In this document: piece after piece, positions 26,313 to 33,851 of the stretch | Layout of the letters: every line of letters begins with the position of its first letter | Position numbering within the stretch: position 1 is the first letter of the stretch | NCBI RefSeq assembly: GCF_002440635.1 | Contig: NZ_DJUW01000028.1 | Location: 62,001-126,000, forward strand | DNA: 64,000 nucleotides | DNA from: Novosphingobium sp. UBA6272 | GTDB lineage: Bacteria; Pseudomonadota; Alphaproteobacteria; Sphingomonadales; Sphingomonadaceae | Direction: 5' to 3' | Position numbers and translations under genes: made by a program | The notes under the pieces: generated by a model | Database searches by the model: none | Seen by the model: the letters and a program-made list of their open reading frames with translations, nothing else | What the model was told of the DNA's origin: nothing

Positions 26313-27125
26313 ATGAAGCTTGATATCGGCGCAATCTGGAACGAGGCAACCGAACTCGTGCGCGCCAACAAGGAAGTACTTGCAGCGCTGGCCGGGGTAT
26401 TCTTCCTGCTGCCCAGCTTCGCATTCACACTGCTTATGCCCGCACCGCAGCCCCAGCCCGGCGATTCGCCCGAGCGGATGTACAAGATGATGACAGACTT
26501 CTACGCCAGTGCTGCGCCTTGGTTGCTGGCGATGGTGCTGGTTCAGGCGCTGGGCCAACTTGCCGCTTTTGCCTTGCTGGCCAGGTCAGGCCGGACAACC
26601 GTTGGTGACGCGCTGCGCGAGGGGCTTCAAGGAATGTTGCCGTACATCGGCACCCAGCTAATCTTTGGGCTTGTGCTGACGGTTATCGCTGGAGTGCTGG
26701 TTGGCATTGCGGCAGGAAGCGGTTCGGTCGGGCTGGCTGTGCTGCTCGGATTGGTTGCGGCCGTTGGCGTGATTTATGCCTCGCTCAGATTGGCGATGAT
26801 GCTGCCGGTGATCGCGATTGAGCGCGTCCGCAACCCCTTGGCTGTGCTCAAACGGTCGTGGGATCTGACGGCAGGCAATGTTGGGGGCATCCTGCTGTTC
26901 ATGCTGATGCTGTTCATTGCTTTTATTGTTGCAGCGATCGTTCTCGGGATCGTGACTGGCTTGATCGCCGGGTTGTTCGGCGGCGGACGAGCGATTGAGC
27001 TGACCGGCGCAGCCACCTCTTCCACTTTGGGTGCAGCATTCACGGTCTATGTAATCGCCGCGATCGCGGCGATGCACCGCCGCCTCTCCGGCGGCGAGGC
27101 ATCGCGCGCAGACGTTTTCAATTAG
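26313..27125 (+). CDS. Membrane protein with GPDPase-membrane-like domain
   Basis: A 270-residue protein with about six hydrophobic helices and the pattern NPLAVLKRSWDLTAGNVGGILLF, typical of the glycerophosphoryl diester phosphodiesterase membrane-domain-like family, which occurs without the phosphodiesterase domain in many alphaproteobacteria. Function unknown. It converges with the VOC gene, overlapping it by eight bases. Confidence 0.7.
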   Translation: MKLDIGAIWNEATELVRANKEVLAALAGVFFLLPSFAFTLLMPAPQPQPGDSPERMYKMMTDFYASAAPWLLAMVLVQALGQLAAFALLARSGRTTVGDALREGLQGMLPYIGTQLIFGLVLTVIAGVLVGIAAGSGSVGLAVLLGLVAAVGVIYASLRLAMMLPVIAIERVRNPLAVLKRSWDLTAGNVGGILLFMLMLFIAFIVAAIVLGIVTGLIAGLFGGGRAIELTGAATSSTLGAAFTVYVIAAIAAMHRRLSGGEASRADVFN

Positions 27126-27498
27126 ACCCTAGCTGGCAGAACGCGCAGACCTTGTTGCCATCGGGGTCGCGCAAGTAGGCACCGTAAGCATTGCCCGGTG
27201 CGCCGGGGCGCGGCCCAGGTTCGCCTTCGCAGGTCCCGCCATTGGCAAGGCCAGCGGCATGCCAGGCATCTACTTGTTCCTTGTTTTGGGCGCCAAAGCC
27301 GATCGTTCCGCCATTGGCATGGGTTGCCGCGCCGCCATCGGCAGGCGCGCCAACACCGAAGTTGCCGCCGTTGTGGCTGTAGAAGGCACGGCCGTTGAAC
27401 TCGGCCCCGGCATTGCCGCCGATCGCCTGGATCGTCGCATCGTAGAATGCCTTGGCCTTGGCGATGTCATTGGTGCCAACCATTACGTGGGTAAACAT
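27118..27498 (-). CDS. VOC-family (glyoxalase-like) protein
   Basis: A 126-residue single-domain vicinal-oxygen-chelate protein: MFTHVMVGTNDIAKAKAFYD opens the first beta-alpha-beta module, and GNAYGAYLRDPDGNKVCAFC closes the second with the usual final metal-ligand strand. The substrate is unknown, but it lies 13 bases after the glutathione-dependent formaldehyde dehydrogenase gene on the same strand, which suggests a linked role in aldehyde or glutathione chemistry. Confidence 0.8.
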   Translation of the reverse strand: MFTHVMVGTNDIAKAKAFYDATIQAIGGNAGAEFNGRAFYSHNGGNFGVGAPADGGAATHANGGTIGFGAQNKEQVDAWHAAGLANGGTCEGEPGPRPGAPGNAYGAYLRDPDGNKVCAFCQLGSN

Positions 27499-27511
27499 GA
27501 TCTCTCTCCTC

Positions 27512-28624
27512 TTAGAAAACGACGACGCTGCGGATCGATATGCCGGCGTGCATCAGGTCGAAGGCGGTGTTGATTTCCTCCAGCCCCATCACGTGGGTGA
27601 TCATCGGGTCGATTTCGATCTTGCCGGTCATGTACATGTCGACGATCTTGGGCACGTCGGTGCGGCCCTTGGCCCCGCCGAACGCGGTCCCGCGCCAGTT
27701 GCGGCCGGTCACCAGCTGGAATGGGCGGGTGGCGATTTCCTTGCCGGCCTCGGCCACGCCGATGATGATCGAGGTGCCCCAGCCGCGGTGGCAGGCTTCC
27801 AGCGCGGTGCGCATCACTTCGGTGTTGCCGGTGGCATCGAAGGTATAGTCCGCACCGCCGTCGGTCATCGCGACGATCCTGGCCACGGTATCCTCGCGGC
27901 TCATGCCCTTGGAGTTGAGGAAGTCGGTCATCCCGAACTTGCGGCCCCATTCCTCGCGGTCGGGATTGATGTCGACCCCGATGATCTTGCTCGCACCGGC
28001 CAACCGCGCGCCCTGGATCACGTTGAGCCCAATTCCGCCGAGCCCGAAGACTACAACATTGTCGCCAACCTGGACCTTTGCGGTGTTGATCACCGCACCG
28101 ACCCCGGTGGTCACCCCGCAGCCGATGTAGCAGCTGGTCTGGAACGGCGCGTCCTCGCGGATCTTCGCCAAGGCAATCTCGGGCAGGACGGTAAAGTTGC
28201 TGAAGGTCGAGCAGCCCATGTAGTGGAAGATCGTTTCGCCCTTGTAGCTGAACCGGCTGGTTCCGTCGGGCATCAGCCCCTGGCCTTGGGTCGCGCGGAT
28301 CGCGGTGCAGAGGTTGGTCTTGCCGCTGAGGCACGACTTACACTGGCGGCATTCCGGGGTGTAGAGCGGGATCACGTGATCGCCGGGCTTGACCGAGGTT
28401 ACCCCCGGGCCAACCTCGCGCACGATCCCGGCGCCTTCGTGGCCGAGGATCGAGGGGAATATCCCCTCGCTGTCGAACCCGTCGAGCGTGTAGGCATCGG
28501 TATGGCAGATCCCGGTCGCCATGATTTCGACCAGCACTTCGCCGGCCTTGGGGCCTTCCAGATCGACCTCGACGATTTCGAGCGGCTGCTTGGGTGCAAA
28601 CGCGACGGCGGCACGTGTCTTCAT
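27512..28624 (-). CDS. frmA: S-(hydroxymethyl)glutathione dehydrogenase / class III alcohol dehydrogenase
   Basis: The protein from ATG 28624 has 370 residues and starts MKTRAAVAFAPKQPLEIVEV, standard for class III ADH. It has the catalytic GICHTDAYTLDG, GHEGAGIV, the structural zinc loop CRQCKSCLSGKTNLC, and GCGVTTGVGAV. It oxidises S-hydroxymethylglutathione (formaldehyde bound to glutathione) to S-formylglutathione. A formaldehyde source is plausible in the same window: the DgcA-like demethylase at 54925-56961. Confidence 0.93.
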   Translation of the reverse strand: MKTRAAVAFAPKQPLEIVEVDLEGPKAGEVLVEIMATGICHTDAYTLDGFDSEGIFPSILGHEGAGIVREVGPGVTSVKPGDHVIPLYTPECRQCKSCLSGKTNLCTAIRATQGQGLMPDGTSRFSYKGETIFHYMGCSTFSNFTVLPEIALAKIREDAPFQTSCYIGCGVTTGVGAVINTAKVQVGDNVVVFGLGGIGLNVIQGARLAGASKIIGVDINPDREEWGRKFGMTDFLNSKGMSREDTVARIVAMTDGGADYTFDATGNTEVMRTALEACHRGWGTSIIIGVAEAGKEIATRPFQLVTGRNWRGTAFGGAKGRTDVPKIVDMYMTGKIEIDPMITHVMGLEEINTAFDLMHAGISIRSVVVF

Positions 28625-28769
28625 TGTGGCGAACTCCTCTTCCATTCCGGTCCGGATGCTGTTGCCGGGCGCTTACCGCCCTGCTCAAACCGCCGTCAAT
28701 GCCCGCAGCCGCGCAATGCGGAAAAGGCATGCGCTTGGCAAGCGGCCGCCAAAAGGATAGCCCAAAGCG

Positions 28770-30155
28770 ATGAAAGCAATCAGCGATCCAGATCGACTGC
28801 TGGCCGAAGGGCTGACCGCGATCCGCGCGCAGTTTCAGGTACCGGCGCATTTTCCTCCGCAGGCCGAAGCCGCGGCCGAGCAAGCCGCGCGCCGCGATCC
28901 GTCGGACCATGCCGACTGGACCGCGCGGCCGTTCGTCACGCTTGATCCGGCCAGCTCGACCGACCTCGACCAGGCCTTCGCGATCGAGCGCGCCGGCGGC
29001 GATATTCTGCTGCACTATGCGATTGCCGATGTGCCGTGGTTCGTTGGCGATGGCGATCCGGTCGATACCGAAGCCTGGCTGCGGGGCGAGACGACCTATC
29101 TGCCCGATGGCAAGGCCGGGCTCTATCCCCGCGTGCTGAGCGAGGGTGCGGCCAGCCTGCTGCCTGACGGGCCGCGCCCGGCGGTTATCTTCACCAGCCG
29201 GATCGATCCGGCCGGCAAGGCGGTGCTCCAGGGCGTGGAGCGCGGGCTGATCCACAGCCGCGCCAAGCTGGCCTACGATTCGGTCCAGCCCGCTGAACTT
29301 CCCGACGGCTTTGACGAGCTGGCGCGCCGGATCAGCGAGGCCGATGATGCGCGCGGCGCGGCCCGGGTCGATCCGCCCGAGCAGGAGGTGGAGCGAGACG
29401 CCACTGGCCATTTCACCTTGCAGCTGCGGCCCCTCGCCCTGGCCGAACGGCAGAACGCAGCGCTTTCGCTCGCCACCAACCTGGCGGTCGCCGATGCGCT
29501 GTTCGCCGCCCGGACCGGCCTGTTCCGGGTGATGGAGGGGCCGACGCCCCAGGCCGAGGCGCGGCTGCGCCATACTGCCGAGGCCTTCGGGCTCGATTGG
29601 CCGCGCGAAGCCAGCCTCGCCCAGTTCGAGCGCCTGCTCGATCCGCAGGAACCGCGCGCCGCCGCCTTCATGCTGGCGGTGCGCCGGGCCGGCAACGGGG
29701 CCGGCTATGTGCCTTACCGCGAAGGGGTGATCCCCTGGCACGCCGCGATGGCCGCCACCTATTGCCACATGACCGCGCCGCTGCGGCGGCTGGCCGATCG
29801 CTATGTGATCCGCGCCGCGCTGGCGATCGCCAATGGTCAGCCGGTCCCGGACGGGGTCGAAGCCGCATTCCAGCGGCTCGGCCCGGTGATGGGCAAGGCC
29901 GGCGCGCGCTCCAGCCAGATCGAGCGCGCGGTGATCGATCTGGCCGAAGCGGCGATCCTCTCTGGCCGCGAGGGCGAGGATTTCCAGGCCGTGATCACCG
30001 ACCAGGGCGAAAGCGGCGCCCGTTTCCAGCTGTGCGACCTGCCGGTGGTGGCGCGGACCACTGCGCGCCGGGTCCAGCCGGGCGAGCGGATCACGGTCCG
30101 GCTCGAAAGCGCCGACCCGGGGCGCCGCGAAGTGCGGTTCGCCCGGATCGCATGA
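28770..30155 (+). CDS. RNB-domain exoribonuclease (RNase II-like)
   Basis: A 461-residue protein with an RNB catalytic domain. The acidic site reads TLDPASSTDLDQAF: three of the four RNase II aspartates are kept, and the fourth (position of E. coli Asp210) is Gln. The highly conserved MAATYCHMTAPLRRLADRYV follows. It lacks the usual N-terminal cold-shock domains, so it is a short form found in alphaproteobacteria. It probably degrades RNA 3' to 5'. No neighbour clarifies its substrate. Confidence 0.83.
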   Translation: MKAISDPDRLLAEGLTAIRAQFQVPAHFPPQAEAAAEQAARRDPSDHADWTARPFVTLDPASSTDLDQAFAIERAGGDILLHYAIADVPWFVGDGDPVDTEAWLRGETTYLPDGKAGLYPRVLSEGAASLLPDGPRPAVIFTSRIDPAGKAVLQGVERGLIHSRAKLAYDSVQPAELPDGFDELARRISEADDARGAARVDPPEQEVERDATGHFTLQLRPLALAERQNAALSLATNLAVADALFAARTGLFRVMEGPTPQAEARLRHTAEAFGLDWPREASLAQFERLLDPQEPRAAAFMLAVRRAGNGAGYVPYREGVIPWHAAMAATYCHMTAPLRRLADRYVIRAALAIANGQPVPDGVEAAFQRLGPVMGKAGARSSQIERAVIDLAEAAILSGREGEDFQAVITDQGESGARFQLCDLPVVARTTARRVQPGERITVRLESADPGRREVRFARIA

Positions 30156-30218
30156 ATCGAGTTGCACCTCCGCGCTGCCTCGGCTAGTGGCGCGGTCCTC
30201 TCGGTAAAACGGGGGTGA

Positions 30219-30292
30219 GGCCCGATGGCGGAGTGGTTACGCACCGGACTGCAAATCCGTTTACGCCGGTTCGATTCCGGCTCGGGCCTCCA
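30219..30292 (+). tRNA. tRNA-Cys (anticodon GCA)
   Basis: A 74-nt cloverleaf including an encoded CCA. The acceptor arm GGCCCGA (30219-30225) pairs with TCGGGCC (30282-30288); the discriminator is T, as expected for cysteine. The anticodon is GCA at 30251-30253 in CTGCAAA, and the T-arm is GCCGGTTCGATTCCGGC. Confidence 0.95.
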
Positions 30293-30309
30293 CAATCGAA
30301 AGTTGGTTC

Positions 30310-30385
30310 GCCGCTTTAGCTCAGTTGGTAGAGCACATCATTCGTAATGATGGGGTCACGTGTTCGAGTCACGTAAGCGGCACCA
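30310..30385 (+). tRNA. tRNA-Thr (anticodon CGT)
   Basis: A 76-nt cloverleaf with encoded CCA. GCCGCTT (30310-30316) pairs with AAGCGGC (30375-30381), followed by A and CCA. The anticodon is CGT at 30343-30345 within the stem ATCAT-ATGAT. The receptor gene that follows begins immediately downstream. Confidence 0.95.
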
Positions 30386-30410
30386 CTCCCGCGCGATCAT
30401 AAAGGTAGCA

Positions 30411-32405
30411 TTGCTGCTGGCCGCTGCGGCGGTCGGGCCGCCGGCGTTTGCGCAGGAGGCTGCCGAGGAAGAGCGCGAGATTGTCGTGACCGGGCGGGGG
30501 CTGGATCCCTCGCCGATGCTGACGGCCTATTCAGCGATCGTCGTCGAGCGTGACCGGACTGCGGCTTCGGCTTCGGGGCGGCTGGAGGACGTGCTGGGCG
30601 GTTTCGCCGGGTTCCAGCAGTTCCGCCGCTCGGACAGCCGCTCGGCCAATCCGACCGCGCAAGGCGTAACGCAGCGCGGGCTGGGGGGCAATGCCTCGAG
30701 CCGGACGCTGGTGGTGCTTGACGGGGTGCCGGTAACCGATCCGTTCTTTGGCCATGTCCCGTTCTCGGCCTTGCCGTTCGAGCGGCTCGACCGGGTGACG
30801 CTGATCCGCGGCGGCGGATCAGGCGCATTCGGGGCGGGCGCGGTGGCGGGTACGGTCGATATGGTCAGCGCCAATCCGGTCGGCCTGCCACTAGCCGAGG
30901 CCGGGCTGCTGGCCAACGACCGCAGCGAGAGCGAGCTTTCGGCCAGCCTCGCGCCTGGGCTGGGCGGCGGCTATGCCGTAGTCAGCGGGCGGTGGGACCG
31001 GGGACAGGGGTTCTGGACCACTCCTATGGCGCAGCGGGTACCGGCGAGCGTTCGGGCGCGGTTTGACAGCTGGTCGGGCTCATTGCGGACGGTGGTTCCG
31101 GTCAGCCCAGATCTCGAGCTTCAGGCCAGGGTGCTGCTTTACGAAGACCACCGCACCCTGCGCTTTGCCGGGGCGGACAGCTTTCAGGGCGGGCAGGATG
31201 CTTCGCTGCGGCTGGTCGGACGGGGCGACTGGCAGTTCGATGTGCTCGGCTACGTCCAGGCCCGCGACTATTCCAATGTGGTGATTTCCTCGACCTCGTT
31301 CCGCAAGACGCTGGACCAGCGCGCGACGCCGTCGACCGGTCTCGGCGGCAAGCTTGAGCTGCGCCCACCGGTCGATGCCGACCATTCGCTGCGACTGGGG
31401 ATCGACTGGCGCCGGGCCGAGGGCGAGATGCAGGAAGTAGCCTACAGCGGGGTGACCGGTGCGGTCACCGCACGGCGCCGGGCCGGGGGCACCAACGATG
31501 ACCTGGGGTTCTATGCCGAACATGACCGTCAGCTTGGCCCGCTGCGGCTGACCGGTTCGGCGCGGCTCGATCGCTGGTCGGTTCGCGATGGCCGGTTCGT
31601 GGAGAGCAACGCGGCCGGGTTGATCACCGCCAATTCCGCGTTCCCGTACCGGGCCGGCTGGGACCTGTCGCTGCGCGGCGGGGCTTTGCTGGGCCTCAGC
31701 GAAGGGCTGTCGCTGCGCGGCTCGGTCTACAACGGCCTGCGCCAGCCGACGCTCAACGAATTGTACCGACCCTTCGTGGTGTTCCCGGTCACCACCCGCG
31801 CCAATGCCGCGCTGGCCAACGAGGACCTGTTCGGTTTCGAAGCCGGGTTCGATCTGAAGACCGGTCCGATCGAGCTGTCAGCGACGGCCTTTGACAACAA
31901 GGTCAAGGGCGCGATCGCCAATGTCACAATCGGGCCGAACCTGCGCGAACGCCGCAATGTCGATGCGGTCCATTCACGCGGGATCGAGCTGGTCGCCAAG
32001 GCGCGAGTCGGGCAGGTCAGCTGGGATGGCTCGCTTTCGCTGATTGACGCCAAGGTTGAAGGCAGCGGCGTTTCCGCCGGGCTGAACGGCAAGCGCCCGG
32101 CGCAGGTCCCGAACTTTGCGGCCAGCACCACATTGGCCTGGCGGCCGGGCGAAGGCTGGCTGCTCGCGGCGACGCTGCGCCATACCGGGGCGCAGTATGA
32201 GGACGATCTCGAGACCGACCGGCTGCCCGCAGTCACCACGCTCGATGCCGTGGTCTCGGTGCCGCTGACCAAACGGGTGTCGCTGGTCCTGCGCGGCGAG
32301 AACCTGACCGACGCCGAGATCGTCACCCGCAACCAGGCCGGATCGATCGATCTTGGCGCGCCGCGCACGATCTGGGCCGGATTGCGGATTTCCATCGGGC
32401 GCTGA
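30411..32405 (+). CDS. TonB-dependent outer-membrane receptor
   Basis: A receptor of about 664 residues: after a hydrophobic start and the cleavage site PAFAQ come a TonB-box-like EIVVTGRG, a plug domain (LEDVLGGFAGFQQFRR...SRTLVVLDGVPVTDPF...RGGGSGAFGAGAVAGTV) and a beta-barrel. The start is unsettled. TTG 30411 has AAAGG five bases before it but leaves a signal peptide without its basic end. The only upstream start in frame (GTG 30360) lies inside tRNA-Thr. The transported ligand is unknown; plugs of this type are found in BtuB-like and iron receptors. Confidence 0.75.
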   Translation: MLLAAAAVGPPAFAQEAAEEEREIVVTGRGLDPSPMLTAYSAIVVERDRTAASASGRLEDVLGGFAGFQQFRRSDSRSANPTAQGVTQRGLGGNASSRTLVVLDGVPVTDPFFGHVPFSALPFERLDRVTLIRGGGSGAFGAGAVAGTVDMVSANPVGLPLAEAGLLANDRSESELSASLAPGLGGGYAVVSGRWDRGQGFWTTPMAQRVPASVRARFDSWSGSLRTVVPVSPDLELQARVLLYEDHRTLRFAGADSFQGGQDASLRLVGRGDWQFDVLGYVQARDYSNVVISSTSFRKTLDQRATPSTGLGGKLELRPPVDADHSLRLGIDWRRAEGEMQEVAYSGVTGAVTARRRAGGTNDDLGFYAEHDRQLGPLRLTGSARLDRWSVRDGRFVESNAAGLITANSAFPYRAGWDLSLRGGALLGLSEGLSLRGSVYNGLRQPTLNELYRPFVVFPVTTRANAALANEDLFGFEAGFDLKTGPIELSATAFDNKVKGAIANVTIGPNLRERRNVDAVHSRGIELVAKARVGQVSWDGSLSLIDAKVEGSGVSAGLNGKRPAQVPNFAASTTLAWRPGEGWLLAATLRHTGAQYEDDLETDRLPAVTTLDAVVSVPLTKRVSLVLRGENLTDAEIVTRNQAGSIDLGAPRTIWAGLRISIGR

Positions 32406-32447
32406 TCGCTCTAAGGTCAGTGGCGAAACGATACCGGAGAGAGCGCC

Positions 32448-33221
32448 ATGGCCACCCACCTCAGCATGCACAGCAGGAACATCGATTGCAGCGAGGAGGA
32501 GTGGCAGCTGCGCCAGCAACTGGCCGCCTGCTACCGGGTATTCGATCATCTCGGCTGGTCGGAATCGATCTACAACCACATCTCGGTCAAGGTTCCGGGC
32601 GAGGAAGGGGCCTTCCTGATCAACCCTTTCGGGCTGCTCTATTCCGAGGTTTGCGCATCGAACCTGGTCAAGATCGACATCGACGGCAACACGCTCGATG
32701 GCAGCCCCTATCCGGTCAACAAGGCCGGGTTCGTGCAGCACAGCTATTTCCATCGCCATGTGCCCTGGGCCCACGCGATCTGCCACACCCACACCACTGC
32801 GACCATGGCGGTTTCGAGCCTTGAGGGCGGGTTGCAGCCGGTCAATTTCTACGCCTGCAACTTTGCCGGGCGGATCGGCTATCACGAATTCGAAGGCGTG
32901 ACGGTCCGGGCCGAGGAAGGCGAACGCTTGCTGGCCAACCTGGGCGACAAGCGGATCCTGATGCTCAAGAACCATGGTCCGGTCATCCTCGGTCGCTCGA
33001 TTCCGGAAATCTTCGTGATGCACTGGTCGTTGCAGCGGGCCTGCGAGATCCAGCTGGCGACCATGGCGGCGGGCCAGCCGCTGGTCGTGCCGGACGAGGT
33101 GATTGCAGTGCACCAGCGCGACCTGCATGAATCGCAGGTTCCGGGGACGCAGCCCGGCGCGGCCGATTTCGAGGCCTGGGTCCGCGCGGTCGACAAGATC
33201 GACCGCTCCTGGCGCGACTGA
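32448..33221 (+). CDS. Class II aldolase/adducin-family protein
   Basis: A 257-residue protein with the class II aldolase zinc motif AICHTHTTATMAVSS, the later ligand in LMLKNHGPVILG, and a preceding NHISVKVPG block. The family includes fuculose-phosphate aldolase and related decarboxylases and phosphate-free members. GGAGAGAGCGCC precedes the ATG. It follows the receptor gene by 42 bases on the same strand, and its substrate is not shown. Confidence 0.85.
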   Translation: MATHLSMHSRNIDCSEEEWQLRQQLAACYRVFDHLGWSESIYNHISVKVPGEEGAFLINPFGLLYSEVCASNLVKIDIDGNTLDGSPYPVNKAGFVQHSYFHRHVPWAHAICHTHTTATMAVSSLEGGLQPVNFYACNFAGRIGYHEFEGVTVRAEEGERLLANLGDKRILMLKNHGPVILGRSIPEIFVMHWSLQRACEIQLATMAAGQPLVVPDEVIAVHQRDLHESQVPGTQPGAADFEAWVRAVDKIDRSWRD

Positions 33222-33235
33222 TCCAGGCTCGCTGA

Positions 33236-33772
33236 ATGCCCCGCCTGACCGTCAACGACCGGCCGGTCGAGTTCAAGATGGATGTGCAGACGCCCTTGCT
33301 CTGGGCGCTGCGCGATGCCGCCAACCTGACCGGAACCAAATATGGTTGCGGGGCGGGCGATTGCGGGGCCTGCATGGTGCTGATCGATGGCGAGGCGCTG
33401 CGTTCGTGCCTGGTCACCCTGGCCGAGGTTGAGGGGCGCAGTGTGACCACGATCGAGGGTCTCTCGCCCGATCGCTCGCACCCGGTGCAGCAGGCGCTGG
33501 TGGCCGAACAGGCGATCCAGTGCGGCTATTGCACGCCGGGCATCGCGATCGCGGCGGCGGCGCTGCTGGCCCGCAATGCCGATCCGACTCCGGAAGATAT
33601 CGCTGCCGCCGTGCCCAACCTGTGCCGCTGCGGTGTCTATCCGCGGCTGGTCCGGGCGATCCAGCGCGCCGGGCGGGTGATGCGCCGGGTCGAAACGATC
33701 AGCGCCGCGCCGGCCCCCGGGATCACCCCGCAGGATGCTGCGCAGGCGGTTCCGGCGATCAAGGCCGATTGA
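33236..33772 (+). CDS. Xanthine-dehydrogenase-type (2Fe-2S) small subunit, orphan
   Basis: A 178-residue protein with two [2Fe-2S] domains: the plant-type CGAGDCGACMVLIDGEALRSC and the all-helical QCGYCTPGIAIAAAALL...NLCRCGVYPRL. These are the electron-transfer small subunits of molybdenum hydroxylases (isoquinoline, aldehyde and CO dehydrogenases). No large molybdopterin or FAD subunit is adjacent, so it must pair with one encoded elsewhere. It follows the aldolase gene by 14 bases. Confidence 0.85.
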   Translation: MPRLTVNDRPVEFKMDVQTPLLWALRDAANLTGTKYGCGAGDCGACMVLIDGEALRSCLVTLAEVEGRSVTTIEGLSPDRSHPVQQALVAEQAIQCGYCTPGIAIAAAALLARNADPTPEDIAAAVPNLCRCGVYPRLVRAIQRAGRVMRRVETISAAPAPGITPQDAAQAVPAIKAD

Positions 33773-33778
33773 ATTTTC

Positions 33779-33822
33779 GGAGCCGCCGGCCGGGGGGGGA
33801 GGGGGCTTAGGCCAGCGGCTCC
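33779..33822. terminator. Long hairpin between convergent genes
   Basis: GGAGCCGCCGGCC (33779-33791) pairs with GGCCAGCGGCTCC (33810-33822) with a single mismatch; the loop contains an 8-G run. No T-run follows either side, so it is a terminator-like or stabilising structure rather than a proved terminator. Confidence 0.5.
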
Positions 33823-33851
33823 GGCCCTGCGCCGGGTCTGGACGCAGGAAA

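Noticed and set aside
28338..30167. Long minus-strand frame across the RNB ribonuclease gene
   Set aside because: Shadow of the RNB gene; no family features, and the end overlaps frmA coding sequence in another frame.
30360..32405. TonB receptor start at GTG 30360
   Set aside because: This codon is inside the T-arm of tRNA-Thr; a start there would need the tRNA to be read as mRNA.
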